From: an uncultured Clostridium sp.
GTDB taxonomy: Bacteria > Bacillota > Clostridia > TANB77 > CAG-508
DNA: 64,000 nt
Assembly: GCA_947648495.1 (NCBI GenBank)
Contig: CANSOA010000002.1
Coordinates: 62,001-126,000 of the forward strand
Direction: 5' to 3'
Every line of letters begins with the position of its first letter. Position 1 is the first letter of the stretch. The translations under genes and the position numbers were made by a program. The notes under the pieces were generated by a model. It was not told the DNA's origin and did no database searches. It was given only the letters and a program-made list of their open reading frames with translations. Of this stretch, positions 41,524 to 52,841 are shown one piece after another.

Positions 41524-41735
41524 AAAAATCCCCCACGTCTAAGCCGTAAGTTGCTAAATTTTTATGGACCTGTACTCACACAGGTGGGTGTTTTCCTAAA
41601 TATTACTGGGTTTCTTGGAGGATTAATCGTCCAAGCATACACGCCATATTCAGAGGCAAACTCCCTTATCCAAAACTTGTAGGTTCTAAAAATTCAGTCT
41701 ACACGCACTACGCAGGGATTATTATTTACTTTGTA
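41524..41735 (-). ncRNA. ssrS: 6S RNA (SsrS) candidate
   Basis: Intergenic ~210 nt: AATCCCTGCGTAGTGCGTGTAGACTG...GAACCTACAAGTTTT...GGGAGTTTGCC...CACCTGTGTGAGTACAGGTCC...AGACGTGGGGGATTTTTTT; ends pair, T-run terminator. Confidence 0.65.
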
Positions 41736-41880
41736 ATTTTATTATAGCATATTTTTTCTACTTTTTCAACTTGATTTTTTTCGATTAGAAGACTTTAACG
41801 ACATTTTAAATCATTTTTATTTGCTTTTTATCCTTTTTCCTAACTTTTTTATATCATTTCAATGGTTGACATTTTTAATA

Positions 41881-42778
41881 TTATGTGTACCAACAGGGAA
41901 CATATTTCTTCTCATTTTCCTCTAAATCTTGCACATAACCATTTTGTATTCCCAATTTTTCAATATAATCCTGAATTTCTTGGTATTCTTCCTCTGTCAA
42001 TTTTCGATGAATATCTTCCCTTTCCAAAGCTTTATACTCTGGGAAATATTGTGCCATAATACTTATGTAAATTTCGTGTGACATATTTTTATAAAGCCAT
42101 TTTAGCACTTGTTTTGTATTTTGTAAATGATTAGGCAAAACCAGATGACGAACAATCAAACCTTTTCGAATTATACCATTTTTATTAAATTGGGGATTTC
42201 CAACTTGCCTATACATCTCTTTTATGGCTGTTATAGCTGTTTCGAAATAAGAATTAATACCAGATAAATCTTTTGCCAAATGATTATAATAATATTTCAA
42301 ATCTGGCAAATATACATCCACAAAGCCTTCTAACATTTGAAGCGTTTCTGGTTTCTCATAGGCACTTGAGTTATAAACAACAGGAATTTGCAAACCATTT
42401 TGCTTCGCTAGTTTCAAACTTTCTACGATTTGCGGAACAAAAATAGAACCTGTTACTAAATTAATATTGTGAGCATTTTTTTCCTGCAAATTCAGGAATT
42501 CGTCTGCTAATTGTTGAATTGTGAAAACTTTACCTTGTCCTAATTGACTAATTTCATAATTTTGACAAAACTGACAATTCATATTGCAACCCGTAAAAAA
42601 TACTGCTCCAGAGCCATTTTGTCCACTAATACAAGGTTCCTCAAAATGATATAAATCTGCCGAAGCTATTTTTATTTGTGCATCAGCTCTACATCTTCCG
42701 TAATTGACCTTTCAATCGATTCACTTTACATTCATGCGGGCATAAAGTACATTTTTTTAAAGTTTCTTTTTCTATCAT
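41881..42778 (-). CDS. PflA-like radical SAM protein, two segments joined by a +1 shift at CGG (42700-42698)
   Basis: MIEKETLKKCTLCPHECKVNRLKGQL + skip C + GRCRADAQIKIASADLYHFEEPCISGQNGSGAVFFTGCNMNCQFCQNYEISQ. Confidence 0.88.
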
Positions 42779-42830
42779 TTGACTTTTCGCAAACCTTTCC
42801 AATTATAAAAAACAGTTCGTAATCATTTTT

Positions 42831-43175
42831 TCAATTTAGAACATCCTTTATCGATTCCCCAATAATTTTATTGACATCTGCAATCATAACATTAAAACGT
42901 ACTTCTTTGTCGAAATAATCTTTGACTTTTGGATTTTGTACCAAAATCTTATATAATTCTTGTAACTTTGCCATTTTTTCTTCACTTTGCTTTTCGCCTT
43001 GCATAGCTAAAAGCTGTTCTTCATAACGAATTTTCTCAAACTCTTCCACTTGGTCTTTTAATTTCAAATCTATAAATAATTCTTGTTTAACTTGTTTATA
43101 CTCTGTGTATTCTTTTGAATTTTTGATGGCTTTTGCTAGGTTGTTGGCATTATCGTATACTTCCATTTTTAGCAT
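42831..43175 (-). CDS. YlbF/YmcA family protein
   Basis: AKAIKNSKEYTEYKQVKQELFIDLKLKDQVEEFEKIRYEEQ. Confidence 0.75.
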   Translation of the reverse strand: MLKMEVYDNANNLAKAIKNSKEYTEYKQVKQELFIDLKLKDQVEEFEKIRYEEQLLAMQGEKQSEEKMAKLQELYKILVQNPKVKDYFDKEVRFNVMIADVNKIIGESIKDVLN

Positions 43176-43203
43176 TCCTTTCTTTTTTGTATTCTTTATG
43201 GGT

Positions 43204-43230
43204 TATGCAGGCGATTGAGAATCCCTACTA
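43204..43230. repeat. REP-like repeat copy 4 (degenerate)
   Basis: TATGCAGGCGATTGAGAATCCCTACTAC. Confidence 0.55.
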
Positions 43231-43232
43231 CA

Positions 43233-44822
43233 TTAATAATAAATCATATAATCAATTTCTGGGAAAATGTCGTCTTTGTTAAATATATCTAACAAATATT
43301 GCGGATCGATTTTGTCGTTTTTGATTTGATAATATAATTTGGTAAATCGTCCAATATGCTCTTTGATTGCTTTGTGTGCATATTCTACCATCGTTCCATT
43401 TGTAATAATAAATAGCCAATCACTACTTTGTGCCAAAAGTAATTCTCGCGCACATTGATTTAAGGCTTGCCTACGAAGCGTGTTTCCTTCATTCGGATAT
43501 AAGTAAGCAAGTTCGCACATACGATCTCCTGCTTTGTGCAAATGACGATGCACATAGTCATTTGTTTGGTTTAACCAAACTTCACTATAACCATTTGCCC
43601 CCCAACTTGAACGACACGGCGTAGAAACTTGAATATTGGGATGTCTATCAATATAATCACTTGGCGTAATTAATTCAAAATTACAATCATCATAATAAAT
43701 TTTTTTAAATAAAATGTATAACCAATATGGTCCTTCATACCACCAATGGCCATAAAGTTCTGCATCATAAGGGCATGTAATAATCGGTGGTACTTGCATG
43801 GTATTTGCCAAATTCTCAATTTGTTTGGTTCTACAATCCATAAAATGTCCTGCTTGTTTTTCTGCCGAATCTTTGGCCCACTGTACATCATAATAATCCT
43901 TTTGCTCCGTCTTTCCCGTAATTCTGTAATATTTGATACCAGTATTCACACGCACGCCATTGCTTGCAATATATGGTTTGATATATTCATAATCTGCCTC
44001 ATATCCAATATCTCGATAAAATTCTCGATAATTGAAATCACCCGGATAGCCTGAAATCGAACTCCAAACTTGTCTGGAAGATTCTAAATCACGGGCAAAA
44101 GAGACAATATTTTCTGGAGAAACAATTGGTGCATAGGTTCCATAAATTGGTGTCGGATTAGCATATAAAACACCATGTGTTTCCGTAATGATAAATTCAA
44201 TGCCAAATTCTCTTAAATATTTGTCCGCTTCTGGCACATAACCACATTCAGGAAGCCAAATTCCACGTGGTTTTCTGCCAAAAAATTTCTCATAAGTTTG
44301 CACACCAACTCCAATTTGTGCACGAACTGTTTTTTCATTGACATATAAAATCGGAAAATAGCCATGTGTCGCACCACAAGTAATGATTTCCAGAAATCCA
44401 GCGTCTTGAAAATGTTTGAAACCTTGTATGATGTTACATTGGTAAATGTCCTTAAAAACATGTAAATCATTAGTGTATCGGTCTAAATAATAATGAGACA
44501 AACGATTCAATCGCCCATCGTATTTGGTTCTAACTACTTCTTTTTCGCAAAGTTCAATGTGTTTATTTAAATATTTGATATAACGATTTTGCAATAATTT
44601 ATTGTCTAACATATTTAATAACGGAGGCGTCATAGTCATTGTTAGTCTAAATTTTACGCCTTCGTCTTCTAATTTTTTAAAATTTAATAATAATGGTAGA
44701 TATGTTTCTGAAATTGCTTCAAACAGCCATTCTTCCTCTAAATAATCCTCACTTTCTGGATGATGAATATACGGCAAATGGGCATGAAGCACAAAACTCA
44801 CATAACCTTTTATGTTTTTCAT
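43233..44822 (-). CDS. Glycoside hydrolase family 57 protein (branching enzyme-like)
   Basis: GYVSFVLHAHLPYIHHPE; GIWLPECGYVP; YDAELYGHWWYEGP. Confidence 0.88.
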   Translation of the reverse strand: MKNIKGYVSFVLHAHLPYIHHPESEDYLEEEWLFEAISETYLPLLLNFKKLEDEGVKFRLTMTMTPPLLNMLDNKLLQNRYIKYLNKHIELCEKEVVRTKYDGRLNRLSHYYLDRYTNDLHVFKDIYQCNIIQGFKHFQDAGFLEIITCGATHGYFPILYVNEKTVRAQIGVGVQTYEKFFGRKPRGIWLPECGYVPEADKYLREFGIEFIITETHGVLYANPTPIYGTYAPIVSPENIVSFARDLESSRQVWSSISGYPGDFNYREFYRDIGYEADYEYIKPYIASNGVRVNTGIKYYRITGKTEQKDYYDVQWAKDSAEKQAGHFMDCRTKQIENLANTMQVPPIITCPYDAELYGHWWYEGPYWLYILFKKIYYDDCNFELITPSDYIDRHPNIQVSTPCRSSWGANGYSEVWLNQTNDYVHRHLHKAGDRMCELAYLYPNEGNTLRRQALNQCARELLLAQSSDWLFIITNGTMVEYAHKAIKEHIGRFTKLYYQIKNDKIDPQYLLDIFNKDDIFPEIDYMIYY

Positions 44823-44831
44823 AAAATCTCC

Positions 44832-45743
44832 TTATTTAGCAATACTGCTACTGGTTCCCAAATTAGACGATGGATTTCTCATATCAAATTTTGCGTTTTC
44901 ATCCAATGGGATTTCATTGTCATATAATTTTTTGTATAGTTCTTTTAACTCATTTTGGTAAATTGAAATTTCTATTCTTTTTACTTCTTGGGCATGCGTT
45001 TTCACATTTCGATACGTAACATATGGCTTGAATTCTTCGAATAAAACATGGTCATTTGGGACTTCTAACTTATTTGACATAGCTATGAATAAATAATCAT
45101 TTTTTAATGCAAAATTGGTTTGCTCCACTTCTTGCTTGATTGGTGGTTTTATATGAGATTTGAATTTTCTACCTAATTGAATCGTATAATGATCTCTCGG
45201 ATCTGATATGTCTAAATACCAACTATTGGCAAAATCATTAATCGCAATTTCTGAAGTGTAATTTTTGTCTTCATTATGAACTAATAAAACTGGATAAGTA
45301 TCATAAAAAAAGTTTTCTCCAAAGGCATTTAAATAGGTTTGTCTATCCTCATCAGAAACATCCCAATAAACAAATAATCGTTTCGGTGTCTGAGCTAGAA
45401 TTTTGACAACAGTTTCATTATAACGAAATGGCAAATCGTAATATTCTAATAGATATTTTGGTGCTTTTTTTTCTTTTTTTTCTAAATTTTTTTTGTCTTC
45501 ATCTTTTTTTCTTTTTTCTTCTTCTAAATCACGCCTTACTTTTTCTTGCATTTCTATAATTTTTGAAATGAAATTTTTGATATTATCAATTACCTTATTT
45601 TGTACACTTTTATTTTCTACTTCGTCCTTTTTCTTTTCTTCTATCTTGCTTTTTAATTTTGTTTTTTTGTTTTTAGACTCCAGTTTTTCCTGCTCTTTTA
45701 TCTTCTTTTCTTCTGATTTTGCTTCTTTGGTATTTTTAGGCAT
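44832..45743 (-). CDS. DUF4912 domain protein
   Basis: LAQTPKRLFVYWDVSDEDR; charged K/E-rich N-terminus. Confidence 0.7.
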   Translation of the reverse strand: MPKNTKEAKSEEKKIKEQEKLESKNKKTKLKSKIEEKKKDEVENKSVQNKVIDNIKNFISKIIEMQEKVRRDLEEEKRKKDEDKKNLEKKEKKAPKYLLEYYDLPFRYNETVVKILAQTPKRLFVYWDVSDEDRQTYLNAFGENFFYDTYPVLLVHNEDKNYTSEIAINDFANSWYLDISDPRDHYTIQLGRKFKSHIKPPIKQEVEQTNFALKNDYLFIAMSNKLEVPNDHVLFEEFKPYVTYRNVKTHAQEVKRIEISIYQNELKELYKKLYDNEIPLDENAKFDMRNPSSNLGTSSSIAK

Positions 45744-46009
45744 TCTTTTCCTCCTTTGTGCTTTTTAAACAATATTATATATTGTATCTAAAATCAAAAA
45801 AAAAATCAATATAAAATCAGAACTTTTTGAAAAAAATATAGAATTATTTACAATTCCAAAACTTTTTGTATTTTTTTGCACTTTTTTGTAAAAAAATGTT
45901 TACAAAATAAAGGTTTTTTTGTACAATTATAATAGAGTAAAAAAACTTGACAAAATACGAAAGTAATTTTATACAATTTACGAATGAAATTTGAAAGGAA
46001 TGTGAAAAT

Positions 46010-47299
46010 ATGAAAATTTTAATGCTATCATGGGAATATCCTCCAAGAGTTGTCGGAGGGATTGCAAGAGTTGTGCATGATTTGTCGCATCGATTATATC
46101 AAGATGGTCATGAAGTGACTGTTGTAACCTATCGTGATGGCAATGTACCTTATTTTGAAGACGACAAAGGCGTAAATGTTCACCGTGTTGATAATTTTAT
46201 GATTAGTTCTAATAACTTTATTGATTGGATTATGCAACTGAATTTTAATCTAATAGCCAAAGTTGGTGAATTAATTGGCAACGGTGAAAAATTTGATGTA
46301 ATTCATGCACATGATTGGCTAACAGCCTACGCTGGAAAAACGCTCAAAACAGCCTATAACATTCCTTTAATTTCTACCATTCATGCAACAGAAGCTGGTC
46401 GAAACAGTGGTATCAATGGAGAAACCCAAAAATACATCAATGACACAGAATGGATGCTTACCTACGAATCTTCTGAAGTCATTGTCAATAGTAATTATAT
46501 GAAAAATGAATTACAACGATTATTTGGTTTGCCTTATGAAAAAATTAATGTTGTTCCCAATGGAGTCAATATTAATTTGTTTAATGAAGTTGAAAGAGAT
46601 TATGATTTCAGGCGCCAATACGCTATGGATAACGAAAAAATTATTCTTTTTATGGGACGTTTAGTTTACGAAAAAGGAATTCAAAATTTGATAGCCGCCA
46701 TGCCTAAAATTCTAGCAAATTATCATGACAGTAAACTTATCATTTGTGGTAAAGGTGGAATGATTGATGAATTAAGAAATCAGGCTAATTCTTTAGGTTT
46801 GGGAAACAAAGTCTATTTTGCAGGCTATATGAATTCAAAAAATGTTCAAAAAATGTATAAATGTGCAGATGTTTCCGTTTTCCCAAGCACCTATGAACCT
46901 TTTGGAATTGTTGCTTTAGAAGCAATGCTTTCTGGTACACCTGTCGTTGTTTCCGATATTGGTGGCTTAAATGAAATTGTGGATCATGGCATTAATGGTA
47001 TGAAAAGTTATGCTGGAAATCCAAATTCCCTTGCCGATTCTATTTTGACGCTTCTATTTGACCAAAAATTATGTAATAATGTAGTCAAAAATGCAATTGC
47101 AAAAGTAAAAAAAGATTATAATTGGCAAAAAATTGCTCAAGATACGCATTTTACTTATCAAAAAGCAATTTGTGAAACTATGGCAGAGCGTCAAGCACGA
47201 CAAATCGAACAAGAAAAAGCACAAAAACAACTAAAAAAAGCAAACGAACTTTCCAACCTTCTTCCTTTCAAAAAAGGACGTCAAGCGTTTGCACAATAA
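46010..47299 (+). CDS. Glycosyltransferase family 4/GT1 (glycogen synthase-like)
   Basis: MLSWEYPPRVVGGIARVVHDLSH; VVPNGVN; FPSTYEPFGIVALEAMLSGTPVVVSDIGGLNE. Confidence 0.92.
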   Translation: MKILMLSWEYPPRVVGGIARVVHDLSHRLYQDGHEVTVVTYRDGNVPYFEDDKGVNVHRVDNFMISSNNFIDWIMQLNFNLIAKVGELIGNGEKFDVIHAHDWLTAYAGKTLKTAYNIPLISTIHATEAGRNSGINGETQKYINDTEWMLTYESSEVIVNSNYMKNELQRLFGLPYEKINVVPNGVNINLFNEVERDYDFRRQYAMDNEKIILFMGRLVYEKGIQNLIAAMPKILANYHDSKLIICGKGGMIDELRNQANSLGLGNKVYFAGYMNSKNVQKMYKCADVSVFPSTYEPFGIVALEAMLSGTPVVVSDIGGLNEIVDHGINGMKSYAGNPNSLADSILTLLFDQKLCNNVVKNAIAKVKKDYNWQKIAQDTHFTYQKAICETMAERQARQIEQEKAQKQLKKANELSNLLPFKKGRQAFAQ

Positions 47300-47335
47300 C
47301 TCAAACAAGAGCGTTCAAACGCTCTTGTTTGAGTT
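47298..47335. terminator. 16-bp perfect-stem terminator
   Basis: AACTCAAACAAGAGCG-TTCAAA-CGCTCTTGTTTGAGTT followed by ATTTT. Confidence 0.9.
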
Positions 47336-47469
47336 ATTTTAGAAAATATCTCCTTTACACTATGTCAAATTTGTGAATACCATCAGTTTACAAATACCTG
47401 CCACTTGACATTTATGTTAATTTATGGTATAATTATAATATAAAAAATTATATTTAGGAGGAATCTAAA

Positions 47470-47844
47470 ATGAGAAAGATATTAATGAAACTTGAAACAC
47501 GGTATTTAAAGAGGGCTTTAATCATATCTTTGCTGTTAGATATGCTTTGTGTTAAATATCTTAGCAATTTAACCGTTACAGTTAATTGGTTGAGTCCTGT
47601 GTTTGGAATTGTTGACTTAACTCTAGCTAGTATTTTATTTTTTAGAATAACAAATGAGACTCCAGCCTACATTCCAAAAGAATTTTTTATTAAAAAATCA
47701 TTTCTATGTTTTAACATTCTCCACACTTTCAACATAGAAATTGATCTTAACTATCTGGAAAATTTGATAAGAAATTTGACTTTATTGTTATTAAGTTCTA
47801 TTGGTTTAATAAGTATTCTTTCTTTAATTTGTGATTTTTTGTAA
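47470..47844 (+). CDS. Hypothetical membrane protein
   Basis: ORF with AGGAGG RBS; contains in-frame CGG. Confidence 0.5.
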   Translation: MRKILMKLETRYLKRALIISLLLDMLCVKYLSNLTVTVNWLSPVFGIVDLTLASILFFRITNETPAYIPKEFFIKKSFLCFNILHTFNIEIDLNYLENLIRNLTLLLLSSIGLISILSLICDFL

Positions 47845-47873
47845 AAATAAAGGAGACTTTGGTCTCCTTATTT

Positions 47874-48110
47874 TTACAAAATTTTTATTAGCTCTCCTAA
47901 ATCTTTCCCTACTTTTTCAGGTATAGCCAAAATCTCAAATTTTGAGACCTTATCTCCGAATTTAATCTCAATCACATCTCCTATTTTTACCTCATAACTT
48001 GGTTTTACTACTTTTCCATTGACTGAAATTCTGCCACTATCTGCCGCCTCATTAGCAACTGTTCTACGTTTTATCACACGGCTCACTTTTAAAAATTTAT
48101 CTAATCTCAT
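47874..48110 (-). CDS. S4 domain protein (RqcP/Hsp15-like)
   Basis: MRLDKFLKVSRVIKRRTVANEAADSGRISVNGKVVKPSYEVKIGDVIEI. Confidence 0.9.
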   Translation of the reverse strand: MRLDKFLKVSRVIKRRTVANEAADSGRISVNGKVVKPSYEVKIGDVIEIKFGDKVSKFEILAIPEKVGKDLGELIKIL

Positions 48111-48276
48111 TATTTTCTCCTTAAAAATGTACTTTGGTTTCATTTAATTATAGCATGTTTTCAAAAAAAAGTAAACAAAACAATTGCATTTTCCATAAAA
48201 TTATGTTATTCTATGAATATATATTTTTGAAACTTAAGTAAAAACAACATCACAAAAATAGACAGGAGGAATAAAA

Positions 48277-48723
48277 ATGCTTTTATGTCATGATTTTATC
48301 AATGGAGAATATTATGAGGATTTTTTTACTGGCGAAACTATCTCAGTTGAAGAACACTATGAACGGGAGTCCCAAACAAAACTGCATCAAAAATATCAAC
48401 ATTATATACTGATTGAAAGTTGCGAAAGCATCATAAATCAAAACAAGTTTTTCTGCGATTTTTCTCGTTGGTATTATCCTTCCAATGAAAAACAACCTAC
48501 AGGAACTGTTATACTATCAGAAAATGAATATATCAAAAACGAGAAAAAAACAGCTTTCTATCGTTGCTATCAAGGAGAGCATTACAACTCTTTGAAAGTA
48601 TTAAAAAACAAGCAGCTGCCACTTGAAAAAGTAGAAGAACTATATGGATTTTTACTATGTAGAAAAAAAGGTAATGGCAAACTATATACAAAAGAACAGT
48701 TTATAGAAGAATTTTTAAGGTGA
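48277..48723 (+). CDS. Hypothetical protein
   Basis: 148-aa ORF with RBS. Confidence 0.55.
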   Translation: MLLCHDFINGEYYEDFFTGETISVEEHYERESQTKLHQKYQHYILIESCESIINQNKFFCDFSRWYYPSNEKQPTGTVILSENEYIKNEKKTAFYRCYQGEHYNSLKVLKNKQLPLEKVEELYGFLLCRKKGNGKLYTKEQFIEEFLR

Positions 48724-48843
48724 TTTGTTGATAAAAAACAGCCAACAGTAATAATTACTATCGGCTGTTTTTTTACTTTATTTAAAAAAACGCTTGACAT
48801 TTACGAACTTTTGTTTTATTCTTGATAAGAAAGGAGAAAAATT

Positions 48844-49275
48844 ATGGAAAGATTTAAATTAGTTGTTGCTGTTCATTTAATTTTAATTCAAAATAATCAA
48901 ATATTATTGCTAAGAAGATACAATACTGGCTATGAAGACGGGAATTATAGTGTTGTAGCAGGTCATATTGATGGAAACGAAAGTGTCATTCATGCGATGA
49001 AAAGAGAAGCTTTGGAAGAAGCTGGTATCACCATTGACGAAAACGATTTGGAAATTGTTCACATCATGCACAGAAAAACACCCAATAGAGAAAGTATTGA
49101 TTATTTTTTAACTTGTAAAAATTATACTGGAGAAATTCAAATTATGGAAAAAGATAAATGCGATGCACTTAAGTTCTATGATTTGGAGCATCTGCCAGAA
49201 AATGTAATACCTTATGTAAGAAAGGCAATTGAGTATTATCAAAACGGAGTTTCTTTTTCTACATATGGTTGGTAA
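48844..49275 (+). CDS. Nudix hydrolase
   Basis: GHIDGNESVIHAMKREALEEAGI. Confidence 0.9.
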   Translation: MERFKLVVAVHLILIQNNQILLLRRYNTGYEDGNYSVVAGHIDGNESVIHAMKREALEEAGITIDENDLEIVHIMHRKTPNRESIDYFLTCKNYTGEIQIMEKDKCDALKFYDLEHLPENVIPYVRKAIEYYQNGVSFSTYGW

Positions 49276-49362
49276 CAAATTAGTTCGCTATTGACAAATT
49301 ATGTAAATAATTGTATAATATATTATGTAATTATTTTATTAATTAATTTAGGAGGTTCAAAC

Positions 49363-49665
49363 ATGCAACGGAAAATTGATGCATTAAAAAGATTGGTTAT
49401 TCCAAGTAAATTTTTTAAGGAGCTAGAATTTACTGAGCAACAAGAGGTACAAATATTTATTGAACGTGGGAAACTTTCTATACAAAAGTTTCAAAGAGAA
49501 AATTGGCAAGATCAACCCTTTGTTGGAATTGTTCGGTCAATTGATAAATCTCACCGAGTGTGTATTCCTATAGAATTTCTTAATCTCTTAGAGAATATAC
49601 ATTCTGGAGATATTGTTAATTTGGAACTCGAAAACACCTCTATTAAAATTAAAAAAATATCCTAA
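49363..49665 (+). CDS. AbrB-like SpoVT domain protein
   Basis: MQRKIDALKRLVIPSKFFKEL...GIVRSIDKSHRVCIPIEF. Confidence 0.7.
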   Translation: MQRKIDALKRLVIPSKFFKELEFTEQQEVQIFIERGKLSIQKFQRENWQDQPFVGIVRSIDKSHRVCIPIEFLNLLENIHSGDIVNLELENTSIKIKKIS

Positions 49666-49715
49666 AATTGGATAAAAGAAAGAACACCAAACAAAAAGTA
49701 AGGTGTTTTTTCTTT

Positions 49716-51564
49716 TTATATTTCAATTTCTGGTTGATATTTCTCAAGCCAAATATTCACTTGAATTAAATATGCCATAAGTTGTGGACCTGTCATTAAC
49801 TGCCCAAACCATGGTCTGGTAAAAGCTTTTCCGTCAGTTTTAATAATTTCTAAAATAACCTCTCGATTTAATAATTGATTAATTGGTGCCTCTTTATTCT
49901 CCATAATCTTACTTAGCGCATCTCTGACAATCTTGGTATAATTTGGATTATGCGTTTTTGGATAAGGGCTTTTCTTTCGATTGATTATTTCCTCAGGCAA
50001 AACATTTTTCATCGCGTGCCTCAAAAGTCCCTTTTCTCTTCCCTTATACGCCTTCATTTCCCACGGAATATTCCAACAATATTCCACAAGGCGAACATCA
50101 CAAAATGGAACTCTCACCTCAAATCCATTATACATACTCATTCTGTCTGTTCGATCCAGTAGTGTTTGCATAAACCAATTGGAAGTCAAATAAATTAATT
50201 TTCGCTCTAATTTATTCATTTCACTGTCATTTGGCAAAAATTCTACGTTACTCAAAGAATTTTGATACTGTTCATCAATATATTCCTGTAAATTAATCTT
50301 TTTAGCAATTTCTGGATGCAACAAATTCTGTCTTTCAAGAATCGCCAGTGACCACGGAAATGTATTACTTTCTAAACTATCTTTTCGGAAATACCACGGA
50401 TATCCTCCAAAAATTTCATCTGAACATTCACCTGAAAGCGTCACCTTTGCATGCTTTTTCACTTCTTTGAAAAATAACAAATATGAAGAATCCACATCCG
50501 CCATTCCCGGAAAATCACGCGCAATCATCGCTTCTTCTAAACCTTTGTATAATTCTGGTGTGTCTAACACAATTTTATGATGGTCAGTACCGAAATTCTT
50601 TTACCATTAAATCGATATAATAATTATCACTATTTGGTTGAAAATCGCTCTTGACAAAATTCTTATCGTTATCCACATAATCCACTGAAAATGTTGATAA
50701 CTTTTGGCCAAATTTTTCCTGATAATATTTACTAGCATAAGCTGTTATAATACTTGAATCCAAACCACCAGAAAGCAGACAACAAAGTGGAACATCCGAA
50801 ACGAGTTGTCTTTCAATGGAATCTTTGATAAGAAATCTTAATTTTTCTGATGTTGTTTCTAAATCGTCTGTATGTTCTTTTGTCTGTAATTTCCAATATT
50901 GGTGCTTTTGAAAGCCATTTTTATTGTACACAATAAAATGCGCTGGTTCCAATTCTTCAATTCCCTTAAATGGACTAATTCCCGGCGTATGACTTGGTCC
51001 AATTCCAAAAAGTTCAGAAATGCCTGTTTTGTCAAGCTTTGGTTTGATAAGAGGATGTGCAAAAATTGCCTTTACTTCTGAACCAAAAATCAAATGATTT
51101 TCTAACTTCGCATAATAAAGAGGCTTAATCCCAAAATGATCTCTCGCAACAAATAATTCTTCGGTTTTGCTATTCCAAATCGCAAACGCAAAAATTCCAT
51201 TTAAATGCTTGCAAACATCTTTCCCATAAAAAATATAACTTTTTAGCAAAACTTCCGTATCTGAATGTCCATTAAAGTTAAAACCATTGTCTAGCAAGGT
51301 CTCTCGCAATTCCTTTGTATTATAAATTTGCCCATTATACACAATGGTGTATGTAACTTCATCAATCGTGCATGACATCGGCTGTTTTCCATTTTCAATG
51401 TCAATAATACTAAGACGTCTATGTCCTAAATTACAATGTTTTTCTAAAAAAACACCTTCTTCATCTGGACCCCTTTTTGAGAGCATTTTTGTCATATTTC
51501 TAATCATCAAATTTTGCTCTGAAATATCTTTTTCGTAATTTACCATTCCAACAATTCCACACAT
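49716..51564 (-). CDS. asnB: Asparagine synthetase (glutamine-hydrolysing), two ORFs joined by a +1 shift at CGG (50592-50590)
   Basis: MCGIVGMVNYEKD; LLSGGLDSSIITAYAS; ...DLMVKEF + skip C + GTDHHKIVLDTPELYKGLEEAM. Confidence 0.93.
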
Positions 51565-51884
51565 AAAAAAACTCCTTTAAAATATCATTATTAATATTTT
51601 ATGCAAGGAGTTTTCAATCTATGACAATTTTCTCTTCTTTCTTAAAAAACAGCAAATTTAGTAGAAATTTGACCTATTTTTATAAAATTTCTATCAAAAT
51701 CCTCTAACTTTCATTATACCATATTTTATGCATTATGTCAATTTGACAAATTCTCAAAAATATGCTCTCACTTGATTTTACTTAACTTCCATACTTTTTT
51801 ACAGCAAGACTGTCCCCGTCCCCAAATCAAAAATCAAAAAAGAAAAAAACGCATATTAGCTTAATACACGTTTTTTGAATTTTT

Positions 51885-52766
51885 TTACGCACGCGGATGT
51901 GCTTTATTATAAATATCTTTCAAATTTTCATTTTTAAATTGCATATAAACTTGTGTTGATGAAATATCTGAATGCCCTAACATGGTTTGAATCGATTTTA
52001 AATCTGCTCCATTTCTTAATAAATGAGTAGCAAATGAATGTCTTAAAACATGTGGTGTGATGTCTTTTGAAATATGCGCTTGTTCTTTATAATATTTTAC
52101 AATCTTCCAGAAACCTTGTCTGGTAAGTCTTTTTCCATTGATGTTTACAAAAAGTGCTTTGTCATTCTCGTCTTTAATTAGAACTGGTCTTGCTTTTTCT
52201 ATATATTCTACCAAAGCTTGTAAAGACATAGAACCTAATGGAATATTTCTTTTATTGCTTCCACTGTTACATGCAACATAACTTTCTTCTACATTTACAT
52301 CTGTAATATCCAAAGAAATTATTTCTGTAACTCTCATTCCTGTAGCATAAGCAAATTCAAGCATCGCTTTGTCACGAATTCCTTTTAAGTCAATATTACT
52401 TGGTTGATTTAATAATAATTCAACTTCTTTTGCTGTTAAAACACTTGGAATTTTTTTCTCTACTTTTGGTGAATGAATTCCTTCTGTTGGGTCATTTTTT
52501 ATTTTCTTTATACGTATTAAATATTGATAAAAAGCACGTATGGTTGCTAAATTTCTGGAAATCGTTGATGGCTTTTTACCTACTTTTGACAAGTACTTTA
52601 AATATTTATTTAATTGTTCGTCATCTACTTTTAAATAATTTAATTTATTTTTGTCTATGTAAGTTTGATATTGTAAAATATCTCTTTTGTATGATTGCAA
52701 CGTATTGTTTGACAATTTTTTATCGTTTTGTAAAAATTCTAAAAAAAGTTTAATTTGTTTATCCAT
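51885..52766 (-). CDS. Site-specific tyrosine recombinase XerC/XerD
   Basis: ATGMRVTEIISL; HVLRHSFATHLLRNGADLKSIQTMLGHSDISSTQVYMQ. Confidence 0.92.
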   Translation of the reverse strand: MDKQIKLFLEFLQNDKKLSNNTLQSYKRDILQYQTYIDKNKLNYLKVDDEQLNKYLKYLSKVGKKPSTISRNLATIRAFYQYLIRIKKIKNDPTEGIHSPKVEKKIPSVLTAKEVELLLNQPSNIDLKGIRDKAMLEFAYATGMRVTEIISLDITDVNVEESYVACNSGSNKRNIPLGSMSLQALVEYIEKARPVLIKDENDKALFVNINGKRLTRQGFWKIVKYYKEQAHISKDITPHVLRHSFATHLLRNGADLKSIQTMLGHSDISSTQVYMQFKNENLKDIYNKAHPRA

Positions 52767-52841
52767 GATTATACCCCATTCCTTTATATTTACATAAGAC
52801 ATATCTATATTATCAGATTTTTCCAAAAATGTAAAGGGTTT

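Noticed and set aside
51565-51760. T-box leader upstream of asnB
   Set aside because: No recognisable T-box sequence (AGGGTGGNACCGCG) in the leader.
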